DNA of 64,000 bases. It comes from Bacillus kwashiorkori. GTDB taxonomy: Bacteria > Bacillota > Bacilli > Bacillales > Caldibacillaceae. The notes below the pieces were generated by a model. The model was not told where the DNA came from. It made no database searches and worked only from the letters and a program-made list of their open reading frames with translations. Shown in pieces: positions 28,144 through 36,899 of this stretch. Location of the stretch: contig NZ_CTDX01000015.1 in NCBI RefSeq assembly GCF_001375515.1, positions 186,001-250,000 on the forward strand, given 5' to 3'. Made by a program: the position numbers and the translations under genes. Within the stretch, counting starts at the first letter, position 1; each line of letters opens with the position of its first letter.

Positions 28144-28184
28144 TTGTGAAAACGATATTTTTTCAATATAGATTTTGGTATAAT
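28144..28184 (+). promoter_or_regulatory. Candidate extended -10 promoter of pgcA
   Basis: TGGTATAAT at 28176-28184 is an extended -10 with a perfect TATAAT; the -35 region is poor. GTGAAAACGATATTTT at 28146-28161 matches the CcpA cre consensus at 13 of 16 positions, which is a weak candidate. Confidence 0.4.
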
Positions 28185-28228
28185 AAAAAAGAAAATAATA
28201 AGAATTGTATATGGAGGAATTTACTGTA

Positions 28229-29965
28229 ATGAGTTGGAAAGAACATGCTGACAGATGGTTAAATTATCCTAATTTAGATGAAGAGTTACGTAATGAATTA
28301 TGGAAAGTAAAAGATGATGAAAAAAAATTAGAAGAATTATTTTATAAAAACTTAGAGTTTGGAACTGGTGGTATGCGTGGAGAGATTGGCCCTGGTACTA
28401 ATCGGATGAATATTTACACTGTTCGCAAGGCATCTGAAGGATTAGCACAATTTTTGTTAAGTAATGGCGAAGACTTTGCAAAACGTGGCGTTGTGATCGC
28501 TTACGACTCAAGACATATGTCTCCTGAATTTTCTTTAGAAGTTGCAAAAACTGTTGGGAAACATGGAATAAAAGCTTATTTATTTAAAGAGTTACGACCA
28601 ACACCAGAATTATCCTTCGCTGTTCGTCATTTAGGAGCAGCTGCCGGTGTAATGGTTACTGCGAGCCATAATCCACCAGAATATAATGGGTACAAAGTAT
28701 ATGGTGAAGACGGAGGTCAGCTTCCTCCCAAAGCGGCTGATGAACTTATTGAATATGTTTATCGAGTAGAAGACGAATTATCCATTCATGTGTCTGATGA
28801 AGATACATTACTTGCACAAGGTCTCTTAACATATATTGGAGAAGAGATAGACGCAGATTATTTGGAACAACTAAAAACAATTCAATTAAACAAGGATATA
28901 GTGGAGCAAGTCGGTAAAGATTTAAAAATAGTCTTTACGCCACTGCATGGTACTGCCAATAAACCAGTACAAGCTGGTTTGAAAGCATTTGGTTTCCAAA
29001 ATGTCACTGTTGTAAAAGAACAAGAACAGCCAGATGGGGATTTTCCAACCGTTCAATCTCCAAATCCAGAAGAACATGCGGCTTTTGAAATAGCCATACG
29101 TTATGGAAAAGAAATAGATGCAGATATTTTGCTAGGTACAGATCCTGATTCCGACCGCCTTGGAGTGGCAGTGAAAAATACTGAAGGTGAATATGTTGTT
29201 CTCACAGGTAACCAAACAGGAGCCCTATTATTACATTATTTACTAGAACAAAAACAAGCGAAAGGTATTTTACCAGACAATGGGATAGTATTAAAAACAA
29301 TCGTTACCTCTGAAATTGGTAGAGCCATTGCTGAAGGCTTCGGCTTAAAAACAATGGACGTATTAACTGGATTTAAATTTATTGGTGAAAAAATTAAAGA
29401 GTATGAACAAACAGGGGAATATTCGTTCCAGTTTGGCTATGAAGAAAGCTACGGCTATTTAATTGGTGAATTTGTTCGCGACAAAGATGCGGTACAAGCC
29501 GCTGTTTTTGCAGCAGAAGTGGCCGCCTATTATAAATCTAAAGGAAAAAGTTTATACGATGGCTTGCTCCAACTTTTTGAAAAATACGGTTACTACCGGG
29601 AATCCCTTCAATCGATTACATTAAAAGGAAAAGATGGTGCGGAAAAGATTGCCAATATTTTAGAACAGTTCCGTAACGATCCACCGAAAGAGATGGCTGG
29701 TGTAGAAATTGTTGCGGTAGAGGATTATAAAGCTAGTATCAGAATGAAACTAGCAACAAATGCTACAGAAAAAATTAATTTACCTAAATCGAATGTTTTA
29801 AAATACTTCCTTTCTGATGGGTCGTGGTTTGCTGTACGCCCATCTGGTACAGAACCGAAATGTAAATTTTATTTTGCCGTTCGTGGTACTTCATTGCAAA
29901 ATAGCGAGCAGTTATTATCTCAATTACAGTCTGCCGTAATGGAAAAAGTTAATTCACTGCTTTAA
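28229..29965 (+). CDS. pgcA: Alpha-phosphoglucomutase (phosphohexomutase family)
   Basis: This 578-residue mutase interconverts glucose 6-phosphate and alpha-glucose 1-phosphate, feeding UDP-glucose for teichoic acids and glycolipids. The phosphoserine loop is [20 protein letters not shown], with Ser about 150 residues in. The magnesium loop is [10 protein letters not shown]. The sugar loop [12 protein letters not shown] and the phosphate-binding [11 protein letters not shown] are all present. The length fits the Bacillus PgcA type. ATG 28229 has GGAGG about 11 nt upstream; earlier in-frame ATGs lie within or before that site. Monocistronic with a strong terminator. It supplies UDP-glucose metabolism, which the gal operon downstream also uses. 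Confidence 0.94.
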   Translation: MSWKEHADRWLNYPNLDEELRNELWKVKDDEKKLEELFYKNLEFGTGGMRGEIGPGTNRMNIYTVRKASEGLAQFLLSNGEDFAKRGVVIAYDSRHMSPEFSLEVAKTVGKHGIKAYLFKELRPTPELSFAVRHLGAAAGVMVTASHNPPEYNGYKVYGEDGGQLPPKAADELIEYVYRVEDELSIHVSDEDTLLAQGLLTYIGEEIDADYLEQLKTIQLNKDIVEQVGKDLKIVFTPLHGTANKPVQAGLKAFGFQNVTVVKEQEQPDGDFPTVQSPNPEEHAAFEIAIRYGKEIDADILLGTDPDSDRLGVAVKNTEGEYVVLTGNQTGALLLHYLLEQKQAKGILPDNGIVLKTIVTSEIGRAIAEGFGLKTMDVLTGFKFIGEKIKEYEQTGEYSFQFGYEESYGYLIGEFVRDKDAVQAAVFAAEVAAYYKSKGKSLYDGLLQLFEKYGYYRESLQSITLKGKDGAEKIANILEQFRNDPPKEMAGVEIVAVEDYKASIRMKLATNATEKINLPKSNVLKYFLSDGSWFAVRPSGTEPKCKFYFAVRGTSLQNSEQLLSQLQSAVMEKVNSLL

Positions 29966-29979
29966 TAGAGGAATAAACG

Positions 29980-30018
29980 AAAAGAGAGTACAAAAGGTTT
30001 GTTTTGTACTCTCTTTTT
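29980..30018. terminator. Strong terminator after pgcA
   Basis: AAAAGAGAGTACAAAA (29980-29995) pairs perfectly over 16 bp with TTTTGTACTCTCTTTT (30002-30017). The arms are A-rich and T-rich on the outside, so it can stop both pgcA and the leftward unit. Confidence 0.9.
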
Positions 30019-30030
30019 TCACTATGTTAC

Positions 30031-30333
30031 TTAGTTTACCATTGGGTGTGGAGGGTCAATAGCTAACACAACTTTCCCATTAATGACAATCCAAATATAG
30101 CTATACTCTAAATCAATATTATGATGTTCTCTTAAATACGCGTGAATCGCTTCTTGAATATTAAACATCTTATAAGCTAATTCTTCTGTTAAAAATGGAA
30201 TGTCAAATGGTAAAGTAAACTCTAAATAAATGTCGTGCTCTGGATTGTAAGCTGCTTTTGCATCATTATTTCCAAATGGAAATGCAAAAGTAAGCATGAC
30301 AACTAGAAAAGCAGTAACTACTAATTTTTTCAT
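30031..30333 (-). CDS. Small secreted protein of unknown function
   Basis: This 100-residue protein has a clear signal peptide (hydrophobic core 4-20) with cleavage after AKA at about residue 28. The mature part is only about 72 residues, mildly acidic, with phrases LEFTLPFDIPFLTEELAYKM and WIVINGKVVLAIDPPHP. I do not recognise the family. It overlaps the upstream HD-GYP gene by four bases (ATGA), so the two are translationally coupled. That suggests a shared role: the secreted product might be the output or signal of the intracellular regulator. No function can be assigned. Confidence 0.75.
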   Translation of the reverse strand: MKKLVVTAFLVVMLTFAFPFGNNDAKAAYNPEHDIYLEFTLPFDIPFLTEELAYKMFNIQEAIHAYLREHHNIDLEYSYIWIVINGKVVLAIDPPHPMVN

Positions 30334-31268
30334 AATTTTTCTCCCCTTTTTTTAAAGTTTTCATATATTGATAGAAAAGCTTGTACAACTTCAGGGTTAT
30401 ACATGCTTCCACTACCCTCAATTAATTGCGCTAACGCCTCTTCTTCAGTTAATGCTTTACGATAAACTCGGTCTGTCGTCATTGCATCATAGGAATCAGC
30501 TACAGAAACGATACTTGCTCCAATAGTTATCTCGTTTTCTTTTAAACCATATGGATAGCCTTTGCCATCATATCTTTCGTGATGTTGCTCAACAATTTTT
30601 GCTGCTTGTATGAGGGATGGTAAATTAGTCTGTGTCAATATATCGTGACCGTAAATCGGATGCTTTTTGATTTCATCCCATTCTTCTTTAGTTAGTTTTT
30701 CAGGCTTTTGTAGAATAGAATCGGGTATGTGTATTTTTCCAATATCATGTAGAAAAGCACCAAGATTTAAATATAATAATTCTGTTGCCCTTAATTTTAA
30801 CCGCTCACCAATCAACATAGAGATTCGCATAATCCTTGAACAATGGTCCGCAGTATAGCCGTCTTTTTCCTCTACCGCAATTCCTAGATCTTTCAATTGT
30901 TCAATAGTTTGACTATAGCTATGAAATACTGGCTTGGATGTTGCGTAAATGAACTCTGTATTTTCGTCTGCTTGGAAAATACAAGTACTTTTAATTGGAA
31001 GCATTTTAACATAGTCGCCAGAGTTTAATTGATATTGATTCTCATCGATAAGCAAATGTAGCTCTCCTGACAAAATATAAATAAATTCTAATGCATCCCA
31101 ATTAGGAGTTGGCCCAACAGACCATCTCGCCCCTTTATGTAAATAATGTTTAATAATTTCCGTTCCGTCATAGGAGGCTAGTAATTCAATATCCATACCA
31201 CGATAGGACACTTTCTCGATTGCTTCCCCAGCTTTCTTTAAAATGACACCATGTTCTTTAAAGTGCAT
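30330..31268 (-). CDS. Cupin / HD-GYP fusion, putative cyclic dinucleotide phosphodiesterase
   Basis: This 312-residue cytosolic protein has a cupin-like sensor at about residues 50-110 (EFIYILSGELHLLIDENQYQ, then GDYVKMLP). An HD-GYP domain follows at about 125-305. Metal ligands are in DHCSR (142), LHDIGK with His174-Asp175, KKHPIYGHDIL and QHHERYDGKGYP (229-239), so the GYP signature is complete. HD-GYP enzymes hydrolyse cyclic di-GMP or related dinucleotides to mononucleotides. Here the cupin replaces the usual receiver or membrane sensor, so a small cytosolic ligand may control activity. It overlaps a small secreted protein gene by four bases. Activity is inferred from intact motifs. Confidence 0.87.
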   Translation of the reverse strand: MHFKEHGVILKKAGEAIEKVSYRGMDIELLASYDGTEIIKHYLHKGARWSVGPTPNWDALEFIYILSGELHLLIDENQYQLNSGDYVKMLPIKSTCIFQADENTEFIYATSKPVFHSYSQTIEQLKDLGIAVEEKDGYTADHCSRIMRISMLIGERLKLRATELLYLNLGAFLHDIGKIHIPDSILQKPEKLTKEEWDEIKKHPIYGHDILTQTNLPSLIQAAKIVEQHHERYDGKGYPYGLKENEITIGASIVSVADSYDAMTTDRVYRKALTEEEALAQLIEGSGSMYNPEVVQAFLSIYENFKKRGEKL

Positions 31269-31507
31269 AATAATGCCCCCGTATATTTCTGAGATGTGTA
31301 TAACTTTAAGTGAATGTATTTGAATTTATTATATTTAAGAATTTAAAAAATTGATAGTGAAAAATGTAGGATTTTCATAGATTTTGCGGTTTTTTGTGAA
31401 AAATAAGTAAATAGACCTATTAGGGATAGGTGGGTGAAATATGGAACTAGGAAGAAAGAACTACTAGTAATTCTCTACGTTTAATAGAAATTGTATAACA
31501 TAAAGAA

Positions 31508-31542
31508 GGGATCAGACTTTGCCGTAACAAAAGTCTGACCCC
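31508..31542 (-). terminator. Hairpin terminating the glucosaminidase gene
   Basis: GGGATCAGACTTT (31508-31520) and AAAGTCTGACCCC (31530-31542) are 13-bp arms with one G:T pair and a 9-base loop. On the minus strand it lies about 20 bases after the stop codon; the T-tract is short. It belongs to a recurring GGGTCAG...CTGACCC hairpin type in this window. Confidence 0.6.
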
Positions 31543-31563
31543 ATAAATGGAAAGTTATATTTT

Positions 31564-34383
31564 TTAATTGAGTTCTTGAAGAAAGTATGTCGAGTTATAC
31601 TGTTTGCCGTTACTAATCCAGCCTATTTGTCCATCAGGAAGTTTAATTTGATACCAGTACCCAGTATTATCTTTTGTAGGATTGCCGTTTTTATCTAAAA
31701 CAAGATGGATATATTGATTTAAAGAGACTGTTCCAATACCGGCAGTATGTGTCGAAGGCTCTTTACGAACATTTAATGTCGAAACAGTAATTCTCGCTAA
31801 ATTTTTTACAGTAATGTATGACTTATAGTTTGTAAATTTAATAGAGTTCGTCCAATATTCATTGCCATTATAGGATAATTTTACCCAATAACTATTAGTT
31901 TTTTCTATAATCGAAAATGTTTCCCCTTTAGGCAATGTGCTAACTGCGGACCCACCAAGTTTGTTATACAAAGTTAAATTATTGTTAGCAACCGCGGTTA
32001 TGCCCTCTGGGAAAATATCTGAACCAGTTGGTACCCCTGGGTCGACATGATTAGTTAAATTAGGTTTTTGATTTATATAATGATCCTTGCTAAATGGAAG
32101 AATATTTTCCATATGTGCTGCTATTTTCTTGCCCCAATTTTCATCACTGGCATAATAGAAATTCATGCCCTCACTTAATTTGTCTACTCGACTGCCTTTC
32201 ACTGTTTTTGTAGTGAATCCGAGATATGCTCCGCGATATCGCCAATCTTGTGGGTTTAAGTATGTTGCCTTAAGTTTTTGTGCGATATAATCGATAGCTC
32301 CATCAATAGTATCGAAGCGATATGCTGCAACGAAAGGAGTGGCGTCATAAGCACCGAAACCGAAAAAATTATATTTGCCTAACGCTAAATTAGATGTTCC
32401 ATAGGCACTTTCATGAATTGCATGTGCAGCTAAAAATAAAGCGTTGATGCCATATTTTTTGGCGGAGTTAATAAACACTTCTCCTTTATTTTGTAAGACA
32501 CTCACTTTATTATGTCTAGTTGCATAGCTATTAATATATTGATTTATTTGATCAGCTGTAACAGAAGATTGTGACCTTAAATCGATAAATAAATAGGAAT
32601 CCCGACTAACAATGTCTGTACGTTTAACAACTTGCTCGAGACCTTCACCGGATACATAACCAGTTGTATTGTTAATAGAAACTTTATACCATCCGTTTGC
32701 TAATTTCTCTATTGGTTCGATAACTTCTCCATTCGGTAAAGTAGCCAATATTTTAGAGGAAATGTCCGCTTTTTCTCTTAAGCGCAAGTTCGCAGTCGTA
32801 ACAAATAAGTCTCCATTAATACTTTCCCCGACTTGTGGTGTCTCACTTGGTTCATTATTTTCTTCTTTTACCTCTATAATATAATCACCGCTTACCCAGC
32901 CAGTTTTCGTAGTACTACCTGTTGTATAATTGACTTTGTACCAATTATTGTTTTTATCAATGGCGGTAATTATCGTGTTTTTTGGTATCGTTACAATGAT
33001 AGAGTAATTCGTTCCCGCACCTGTACGTAAATTTAAATTTTCAGTAGTTTGATATTTTGTTTCTGAAAAACTAGGTGCTTGATTTTCTTCTTGTGTATTA
33101 TTTTCTTCATTAGAAGAATTATCTTCATTTGAATTGTTCTCTTTATTGGCGTTCTCTTCCGAATTAGAATTATTTCCACTGGAATTATTTTCTGTATTCG
33201 AATTATCTTGGTTGGAATTATTTCCTGTGTTGTTCGTGTTATTGTTTGAACTATTGTTGTCTTTATCCTCTTTATCATTATTTTTGTCTGGAACTGCTTC
33301 TAAATACTTACTGCTAACCCAGCCAGTCTTCGTGTAGGATTTCCCTTTCGAAGTATAAGTATAGCTAATTTTATACCATGTTCCATTCGCTTCGATAAAT
33401 TGAACAGTTTTTCCATTACCAATAGTTAACATAATTGAATGGTTCGTTCCTGCACCGGTTCTCATATTTAAATTCGCAGTAGTTTTATAGGAAGAAGGAT
33501 AATTTTCTGTTTTCGGTTTCTCTTGTTCTTTATTTGTATTTGAATTTGAGGATGTTTTTACTTTACTTAAATAACTACTGCTAACCCAACCAGATTTCGT
33601 GTATTTTTTTCCGTTTTTTGTATAGGAATAGGAAACTTTATACCATGTTCCTTTTGCTTCTGTAGCGGAAACGGTTTTCCCTTTAGGAATTGTTAAGATA
33701 ATAGAACTATTTGTACTACTACCAGTTCTCATATTTAAGTTTGCGGTTGTCTTATAGGAACCAGTAACTTTTGCTTGCTCTTCCTTCTTATTATCGGAAG
33801 ATGAGGAGCTGGAAGTCACTTTGTTTAAAAAAGCATTACTTACCCAGCCAGATTTCGTATATTTTTTTCCTTTAGATGTATAGGTATAAGATACTTTATA
33901 CCAATTTCCGTTTGATTGTTGTGCTGTAACAGTTTTCCCTTTTGGAATTGTTAATAAAATCGAATGCTTTGTCCCTGCACCAGATCGCATATTTAAGTTT
34001 GCGGTCGTTTTATAGTTCCCAGAAATACTTTTAACACTTGATGAACTAGAGTTAGTTGTTTTCTTAGCGGTTGTTTTCTTTAAATAACTGCTGCTGACCC
34101 AACCTGTTTTTGTCTGCTTTTTCCCTTTTGATGTATATGAATAGGTTACTTTATGCCAGTTTCCTTTAGTTTCATATGAATAGACAGTTTTCCCTTTAGG
34201 AATCGTGGTGATAATGGAATGTTTTGTTCCGGCGCCAGTACGTAAATTTAAGTTGGCAGTCGTTTCATAAGATACAGTACTCGCTGCCAGCACTTGTTCT
34301 GTACTCATTGGTAAATGGGTCGTTACATATGGTGTTAATAGAATACTAGAAGAGACGAGTGCTATTTTTCCTAGTTTTTTCAT
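31564..34383 (-). CDS. Secreted peptidoglycan glucosaminidase with eight SH3-like repeats
   Basis: This 939-residue exported autolysin has a signal peptide ending near LAASTV (residue 34-36). Four near-identical SH3 wall-binding repeats occupy about residues 37-365, each starting TTANLNxRxGxxT and ending GWVSSxYL. A linker of about 75 residues, almost all Asn, Ser, Glu, Asp and Lys, follows. Two more SH3 repeats (about 445-590) precede a glucosaminidase domain at about 610-765, whose catalytic Glu lies in AAHAIHESAYGTS (about residue 657). Two diverged SH3 modules end the protein. The enzyme cuts the GlcNAc-MurNAc glycan bond and resembles LytD/LytB-type autolysins with module order changed. 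AGAGGTGATAG precedes ATG 34383. Confidence 0.92.
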   Translation of the reverse strand: MKKLGKIALVSSSILLTPYVTTHLPMSTEQVLAASTVSYETTANLNLRTGAGTKHSIITTIPKGKTVYSYETKGNWHKVTYSYTSKGKKQTKTGWVSSSYLKKTTAKKTTNSSSSSVKSISGNYKTTANLNMRSGAGTKHSILLTIPKGKTVTAQQSNGNWYKVSYTYTSKGKKYTKSGWVSNAFLNKVTSSSSSSDNKKEEQAKVTGSYKTTANLNMRTGSSTNSSIILTIPKGKTVSATEAKGTWYKVSYSYTKNGKKYTKSGWVSSSYLSKVKTSSNSNTNKEQEKPKTENYPSSYKTTANLNMRTGAGTNHSIMLTIGNGKTVQFIEANGTWYKISYTYTSKGKSYTKTGWVSSKYLEAVPDKNNDKEDKDNNSSNNNTNNTGNNSNQDNSNTENNSSGNNSNSEENANKENNSNEDNSSNEENNTQEENQAPSFSETKYQTTENLNLRTGAGTNYSIIVTIPKNTIITAIDKNNNWYKVNYTTGSTTKTGWVSGDYIIEVKEENNEPSETPQVGESINGDLFVTTANLRLREKADISSKILATLPNGEVIEPIEKLANGWYKVSINNTTGYVSGEGLEQVVKRTDIVSRDSYLFIDLRSQSSVTADQINQYINSYATRHNKVSVLQNKGEVFINSAKKYGINALFLAAHAIHESAYGTSNLALGKYNFFGFGAYDATPFVAAYRFDTIDGAIDYIAQKLKATYLNPQDWRYRGAYLGFTTKTVKGSRVDKLSEGMNFYYASDENWGKKIAAHMENILPFSKDHYINQKPNLTNHVDPGVPTGSDIFPEGITAVANNNLTLYNKLGGSAVSTLPKGETFSIIEKTNSYWVKLSYNGNEYWTNSIKFTNYKSYITVKNLARITVSTLNVRKEPSTHTAGIGTVSLNQYIHLVLDKNGNPTKDNTGYWYQIKLPDGQIGWISNGKQYNSTYFLQELN
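32990..34260 (-). repeat. Internal repeats coding for SH3 modules
   Basis: Within the glucosaminidase gene, five segments of roughly 200 bases repeat the same coding pattern with good nucleotide similarity. The first four are the closest. They probably arose by tandem duplication and could recombine. Confidence 0.7.
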
Positions 34384-34597
34384 TGTTCTATCACCTCTTT
34401 AAAATAAAATAGTAAAAAAGTCAGTATTCATTAGTCTTTATCGGCATTATACCATAATTATTAAGTCTTTTTGCCTAAAATTTAATATTTTTTGCAATTT
34501 AATTAGGACTTATGTTTTAATGTAACGATTCTTTTGAACGAGTTATAAACTTGCTGTTAAAATATTTTTTTGTTACGAATGGAATGAAACTTTTCAC
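34384..34597. other. Divergent intergenic region before the ade leader
   Basis: This is the upstream half of a 536-base region between the leftward glucosaminidase gene and adenine deaminase. It is AT-rich and must hold the glucosaminidase promoter. TTGAAC-N18-TAAAAT with an extended TG at 34534-34563 is a second possible rightward promoter. The downstream half holds the riboswitch entries. Confidence 0.4.
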
Positions 34598-34626
34598 TTG
34601 AAATATCATTTATTAATCTATAAAAT
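34598..34626 (+). promoter_or_regulatory. Sigma-A promoter of the ade leader
   Basis: TTGAAA at 34598-34603, exactly 17 bases, TAAAAT at 34621-34626. Each box matches the consensus at 5 of 6 positions. Transcription would start near 34633, about 17 bases before the riboswitch aptamer, the usual spacing. Confidence 0.65.
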
Positions 34627-34649
34627 AATGTATTAAACAATTTAATCAA

Positions 34650-34718
34650 TTCCGTATATGTTTGGAAATATGGTCCAAATGTTTCTACCAAACTACCGTA
34701 AATAGTTTGACTACGGAG
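34650..34718 (+). ncRNA. Purine riboswitch aptamer, guanine class
   Basis: All three helices and both kissing loops of the purine riboswitch are visible. P1 is TCCGTA (34651-34656) with TACGGA (34712-34717). P2 is TTTGGA with TCCAAA around the 7-base L2 AATATGG (34667-34673). J2/3 is GTTTCTAC (34681-34688). P3 is AAACTA with TAGTTT around L3 CCGTAAA (34696-34702). The junction J3/1 reads GACT, placing a C (34711) at the specificity position, which selects guanine or hypoxanthine; adenine riboswitches carry U there. It lies in the leader of adenine deaminase. Recognition rests on known consensus elements that are nearly all exact here. Confidence 0.93.
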
Positions 34719-34867
34719 AACGAAAATGAATCAAGTTAGCATTTATTCATGTAGTGCTGTCCATTTATATCGGTGGCGGTATAGCGTATTATGCGTATTG
34801 AATGAATTATATCGGTTCATTTTGTTCCTCCAATTAGTCGAACTCTAGGTATCTAGAGTTTTTTTAT
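34704..34867 (+). promoter_or_regulatory. Riboswitch expression platform with terminator and antiterminator
   Basis: The terminator is AACTCTAG (34841-34848), loop GTAT, CTAGAGTT (34853-34860), then seven T. The competing antiterminator pairs AGTTTGACTA (34704-34713) with TAGTCGAACT (34835-34844), ten pairs with one G:T. It extends through GGAG (34715-34718) with CTCC (34828-34831) and an AT-rich run further out. This helix uses the 3' strand of P3, J3/1 and P1 of the aptamer and the first four bases of the terminator, so the two states exclude each other. Ligand binding should therefore terminate transcription before ade. Confidence 0.8.
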
Positions 34868-34919
34868 TTTGCCATCAAATTTTTATGTTGGTCTATCTTT
34901 AAATATGGAGGAGAAGAGT

Positions 34920-36680
34920 ATGGGTATAGTGACAGAAGGAAGTATGAAAAGGGTAATTAATGTTGCGGCGAAACGGGAATTGGCCGATGTAGTAATTAAA
35001 GGTGGAAAAATTGTCGATGTATTTAACTTGGAAGTTATTACTGGGGATATCGCGATTGCTGATGGGATGATTGTCGGAATTGGGGATTTTCAAGGAAAGC
35101 ATGTGATAGATGCGGCTGGCCAATATATTGCTCCTGGCTTTATTGATGGACATGTGCATATTGAATCCACGATGGCTACACCGAAAGAATTTTCTAAAGT
35201 AGTATTGCCACACGGGGTTACAACAGTCGTCGCGGATCCCCATGAGATTGCCAACGTGTCTGGCACCGATGGAATTCAATTTATGATTGATGAATCGGAA
35301 GGATTAGATTTAGATGTTCGTATAATGTTACCGTCATGCGTTCCTGCTACAACTTTTGAAAATGCTGGTGCAGTTTTAAATAACAATGAGTTAAAACCTT
35401 TTTATCACCATTCAAGAGTATTAGGTTTGGCGGAAGTAATGGATTTTCCAAGTGTAAAAAATAGTGAGCCGAACATGATTGAAAAAATGGTATGTGCGTT
35501 AAATTATCGCCATCATATTGATGGGCATTGCTCAGGGTTTGATGAAGATGGAATTAATATATATCGGTCTGCACAAATAAAAACAGATCATGAATGTGTA
35601 TCGAGGAAAGAAGTACAAATGCGTATTCAGCGTGGAATGTATGTCATGATACGAGAAGGTTCTACTACGAAAAACTTAAAAGAATTACTACCGATGGTTA
35701 CTCCATACAATGCGAGGAGATTTTTGTTTTGCACGGACGATAAACATATAAATGAATTGCGTGATGAGGGAAGTATCGATCATAATATTCGTTTGGCAAT
35801 AAATAGTGGGATGAATCCACTTCAAGCAATCCAAATTGCGACTTTGAATGCAGCAGAATGTTTTGGGCTAACAACAAAAGGAGCAATTGCCCCTGGCTTT
35901 GAAGCAGATTTAGTCTTTATATCGGATTTATCAAAGCTAGTAATTAATAGAGTCGTGAAAGCAGGACGTACTGTTGCACAATCGGGTAAGTATGTTGGCA
36001 GAGAACAAGGTACAGTAACATCAAAGTTAAAATCGAACTTAATCCAATCAGTTCATATCGCGGATATTTCTAAAGCCGATTTAAAAATAATGATTGGAGA
36101 AGATCAAACTGCCCATGTAATAGGGTTAATAAAGAATCAAGTCGTAACTAAAAAACAATTAATGCAAGTGCCTGTTAATAATGGTGAATTTATTCCTTCT
36201 GTTGAGCGGGATTTAGTAAAACTTGCGGTGATTGAGAGACATAAGAGTACAGGAAATGTTGGGTTAGGAATTGTCCATGGTCTGCAATTATTATCTGGTG
36301 CAATTGCCTCAACCGTTGCCCATGACTCTCATAATTTAGTAGTTGCAGGTACAAATGACGATGACATGCTGACAGCAATAAAAACTATTGCAACGATGAA
36401 CGGTGGTCTTGTTGTCGTGTTAGGAGGGGAAGTAATCAGTAAATTAGAATTACCGATTTCCGGGCTATTATCGGAAAAACCGTATGAGGAAATTATTGCC
36501 GAGTTGGATTCGTTGCATAGAGGACTAGATCAAATTACTATGCAGAAAAATGCTCACACGTTTATTACACTTTCCTTTTTAAGCTTACCAGTAATTCCGT
36601 CATTAAAGTTAACTGACCAAGGACTATTCGATGTCGATGAGATGAAACATATTTCTATATCGCATAAGGTTCTTATATAA
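34920..36680 (+). CDS. ade: Adenine deaminase
   Basis: This metal-dependent amidohydrolase converts adenine to hypoxanthine and ammonia in purine salvage. It has 586 residues. The metal motif GHVHIESTMATP lies near residue 85-96, followed by HGVTTVVADPHEIANVSG. The later GLAEVMDFP, HCSGF and FCTDDKHINEL phrases are typical of the Ade family, and the C-terminal domain carries SHDSHNLVVAG-like AHDSHNLVVAGTNDDDM. ATG 34920 has GGAGGAG 6 nt upstream; the open frame starts earlier (TTG 34869) inside the terminator region. A guanine-type riboswitch controls the gene. A terminator follows, so it is monocistronic. Confidence 0.95.
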   Translation: MGIVTEGSMKRVINVAAKRELADVVIKGGKIVDVFNLEVITGDIAIADGMIVGIGDFQGKHVIDAAGQYIAPGFIDGHVHIESTMATPKEFSKVVLPHGVTTVVADPHEIANVSGTDGIQFMIDESEGLDLDVRIMLPSCVPATTFENAGAVLNNNELKPFYHHSRVLGLAEVMDFPSVKNSEPNMIEKMVCALNYRHHIDGHCSGFDEDGINIYRSAQIKTDHECVSRKEVQMRIQRGMYVMIREGSTTKNLKELLPMVTPYNARRFLFCTDDKHINELRDEGSIDHNIRLAINSGMNPLQAIQIATLNAAECFGLTTKGAIAPGFEADLVFISDLSKLVINRVVKAGRTVAQSGKYVGREQGTVTSKLKSNLIQSVHIADISKADLKIMIGEDQTAHVIGLIKNQVVTKKQLMQVPVNNGEFIPSVERDLVKLAVIERHKSTGNVGLGIVHGLQLLSGAIASTVAHDSHNLVVAGTNDDDMLTAIKTIATMNGGLVVVLGGEVISKLELPISGLLSEKPYEEIIAELDSLHRGLDQITMQKNAHTFITLSFLSLPVIPSLKLTDQGLFDVDEMKHISISHKVLI

Positions 36681-36696
36681 AAATAAAATCATTGAT

Positions 36697-36734
36697 AAAA
36701 GCACAACTGCTCAAAAAGGGTTGTGCTTTTTTTT
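36697..36734 (+). terminator. Terminator of ade
   Basis: AAAAGCACAAC (36697-36707) pairs perfectly with GTTGTGCTTTT (36720-36730), followed by more T. Confidence 0.88.
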
Positions 36735-36769
36735 ATTATTTTATTTGATTTAACACATACTAGTTCAAA

Positions 36770-36807
36770 AAGAAAACATTTACATTTGTTGTGGCGTGTG
36801 ATAAAAT
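36770..36807 (+). promoter_or_regulatory. gal operon promoter with overlapping cre/GalR-like operator
   Basis: TTTACA at 36779-36784, 17 bases, TAAAAT at 36802-36807 with an extended TG (36799-36800). Overlapping the -35 box, AAGAAAACATTTACAT at 36770-36785 matches the CcpA cre consensus at 14 of 16 positions. It also has the pseudo-palindromic look of a GalR/LacI operator. Either repressor bound here would block polymerase. Confidence 0.55.
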
Positions 36808-36899
36808 TTTAGTAAAATAAATTATAAATTTTAACTTGGTTGAAAGTGCCTTTGTGACATAAACGAGAATATACACAATGATAAAGGAAGGTAACTAAA

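Noticed and set aside
33033..33337. Open frames on both strands inside the glucosaminidase gene
   Set aside because: They are shadows of the low-complexity Asn/Glu/Ser spacer, whose repetitive codons keep other frames open.
31564..34383. Repeated DNA considered as a CRISPR-like or satellite array
   Set aside because: The repeats are about 200 bases, in frame and encode SH3 modules; there are no short spacers.
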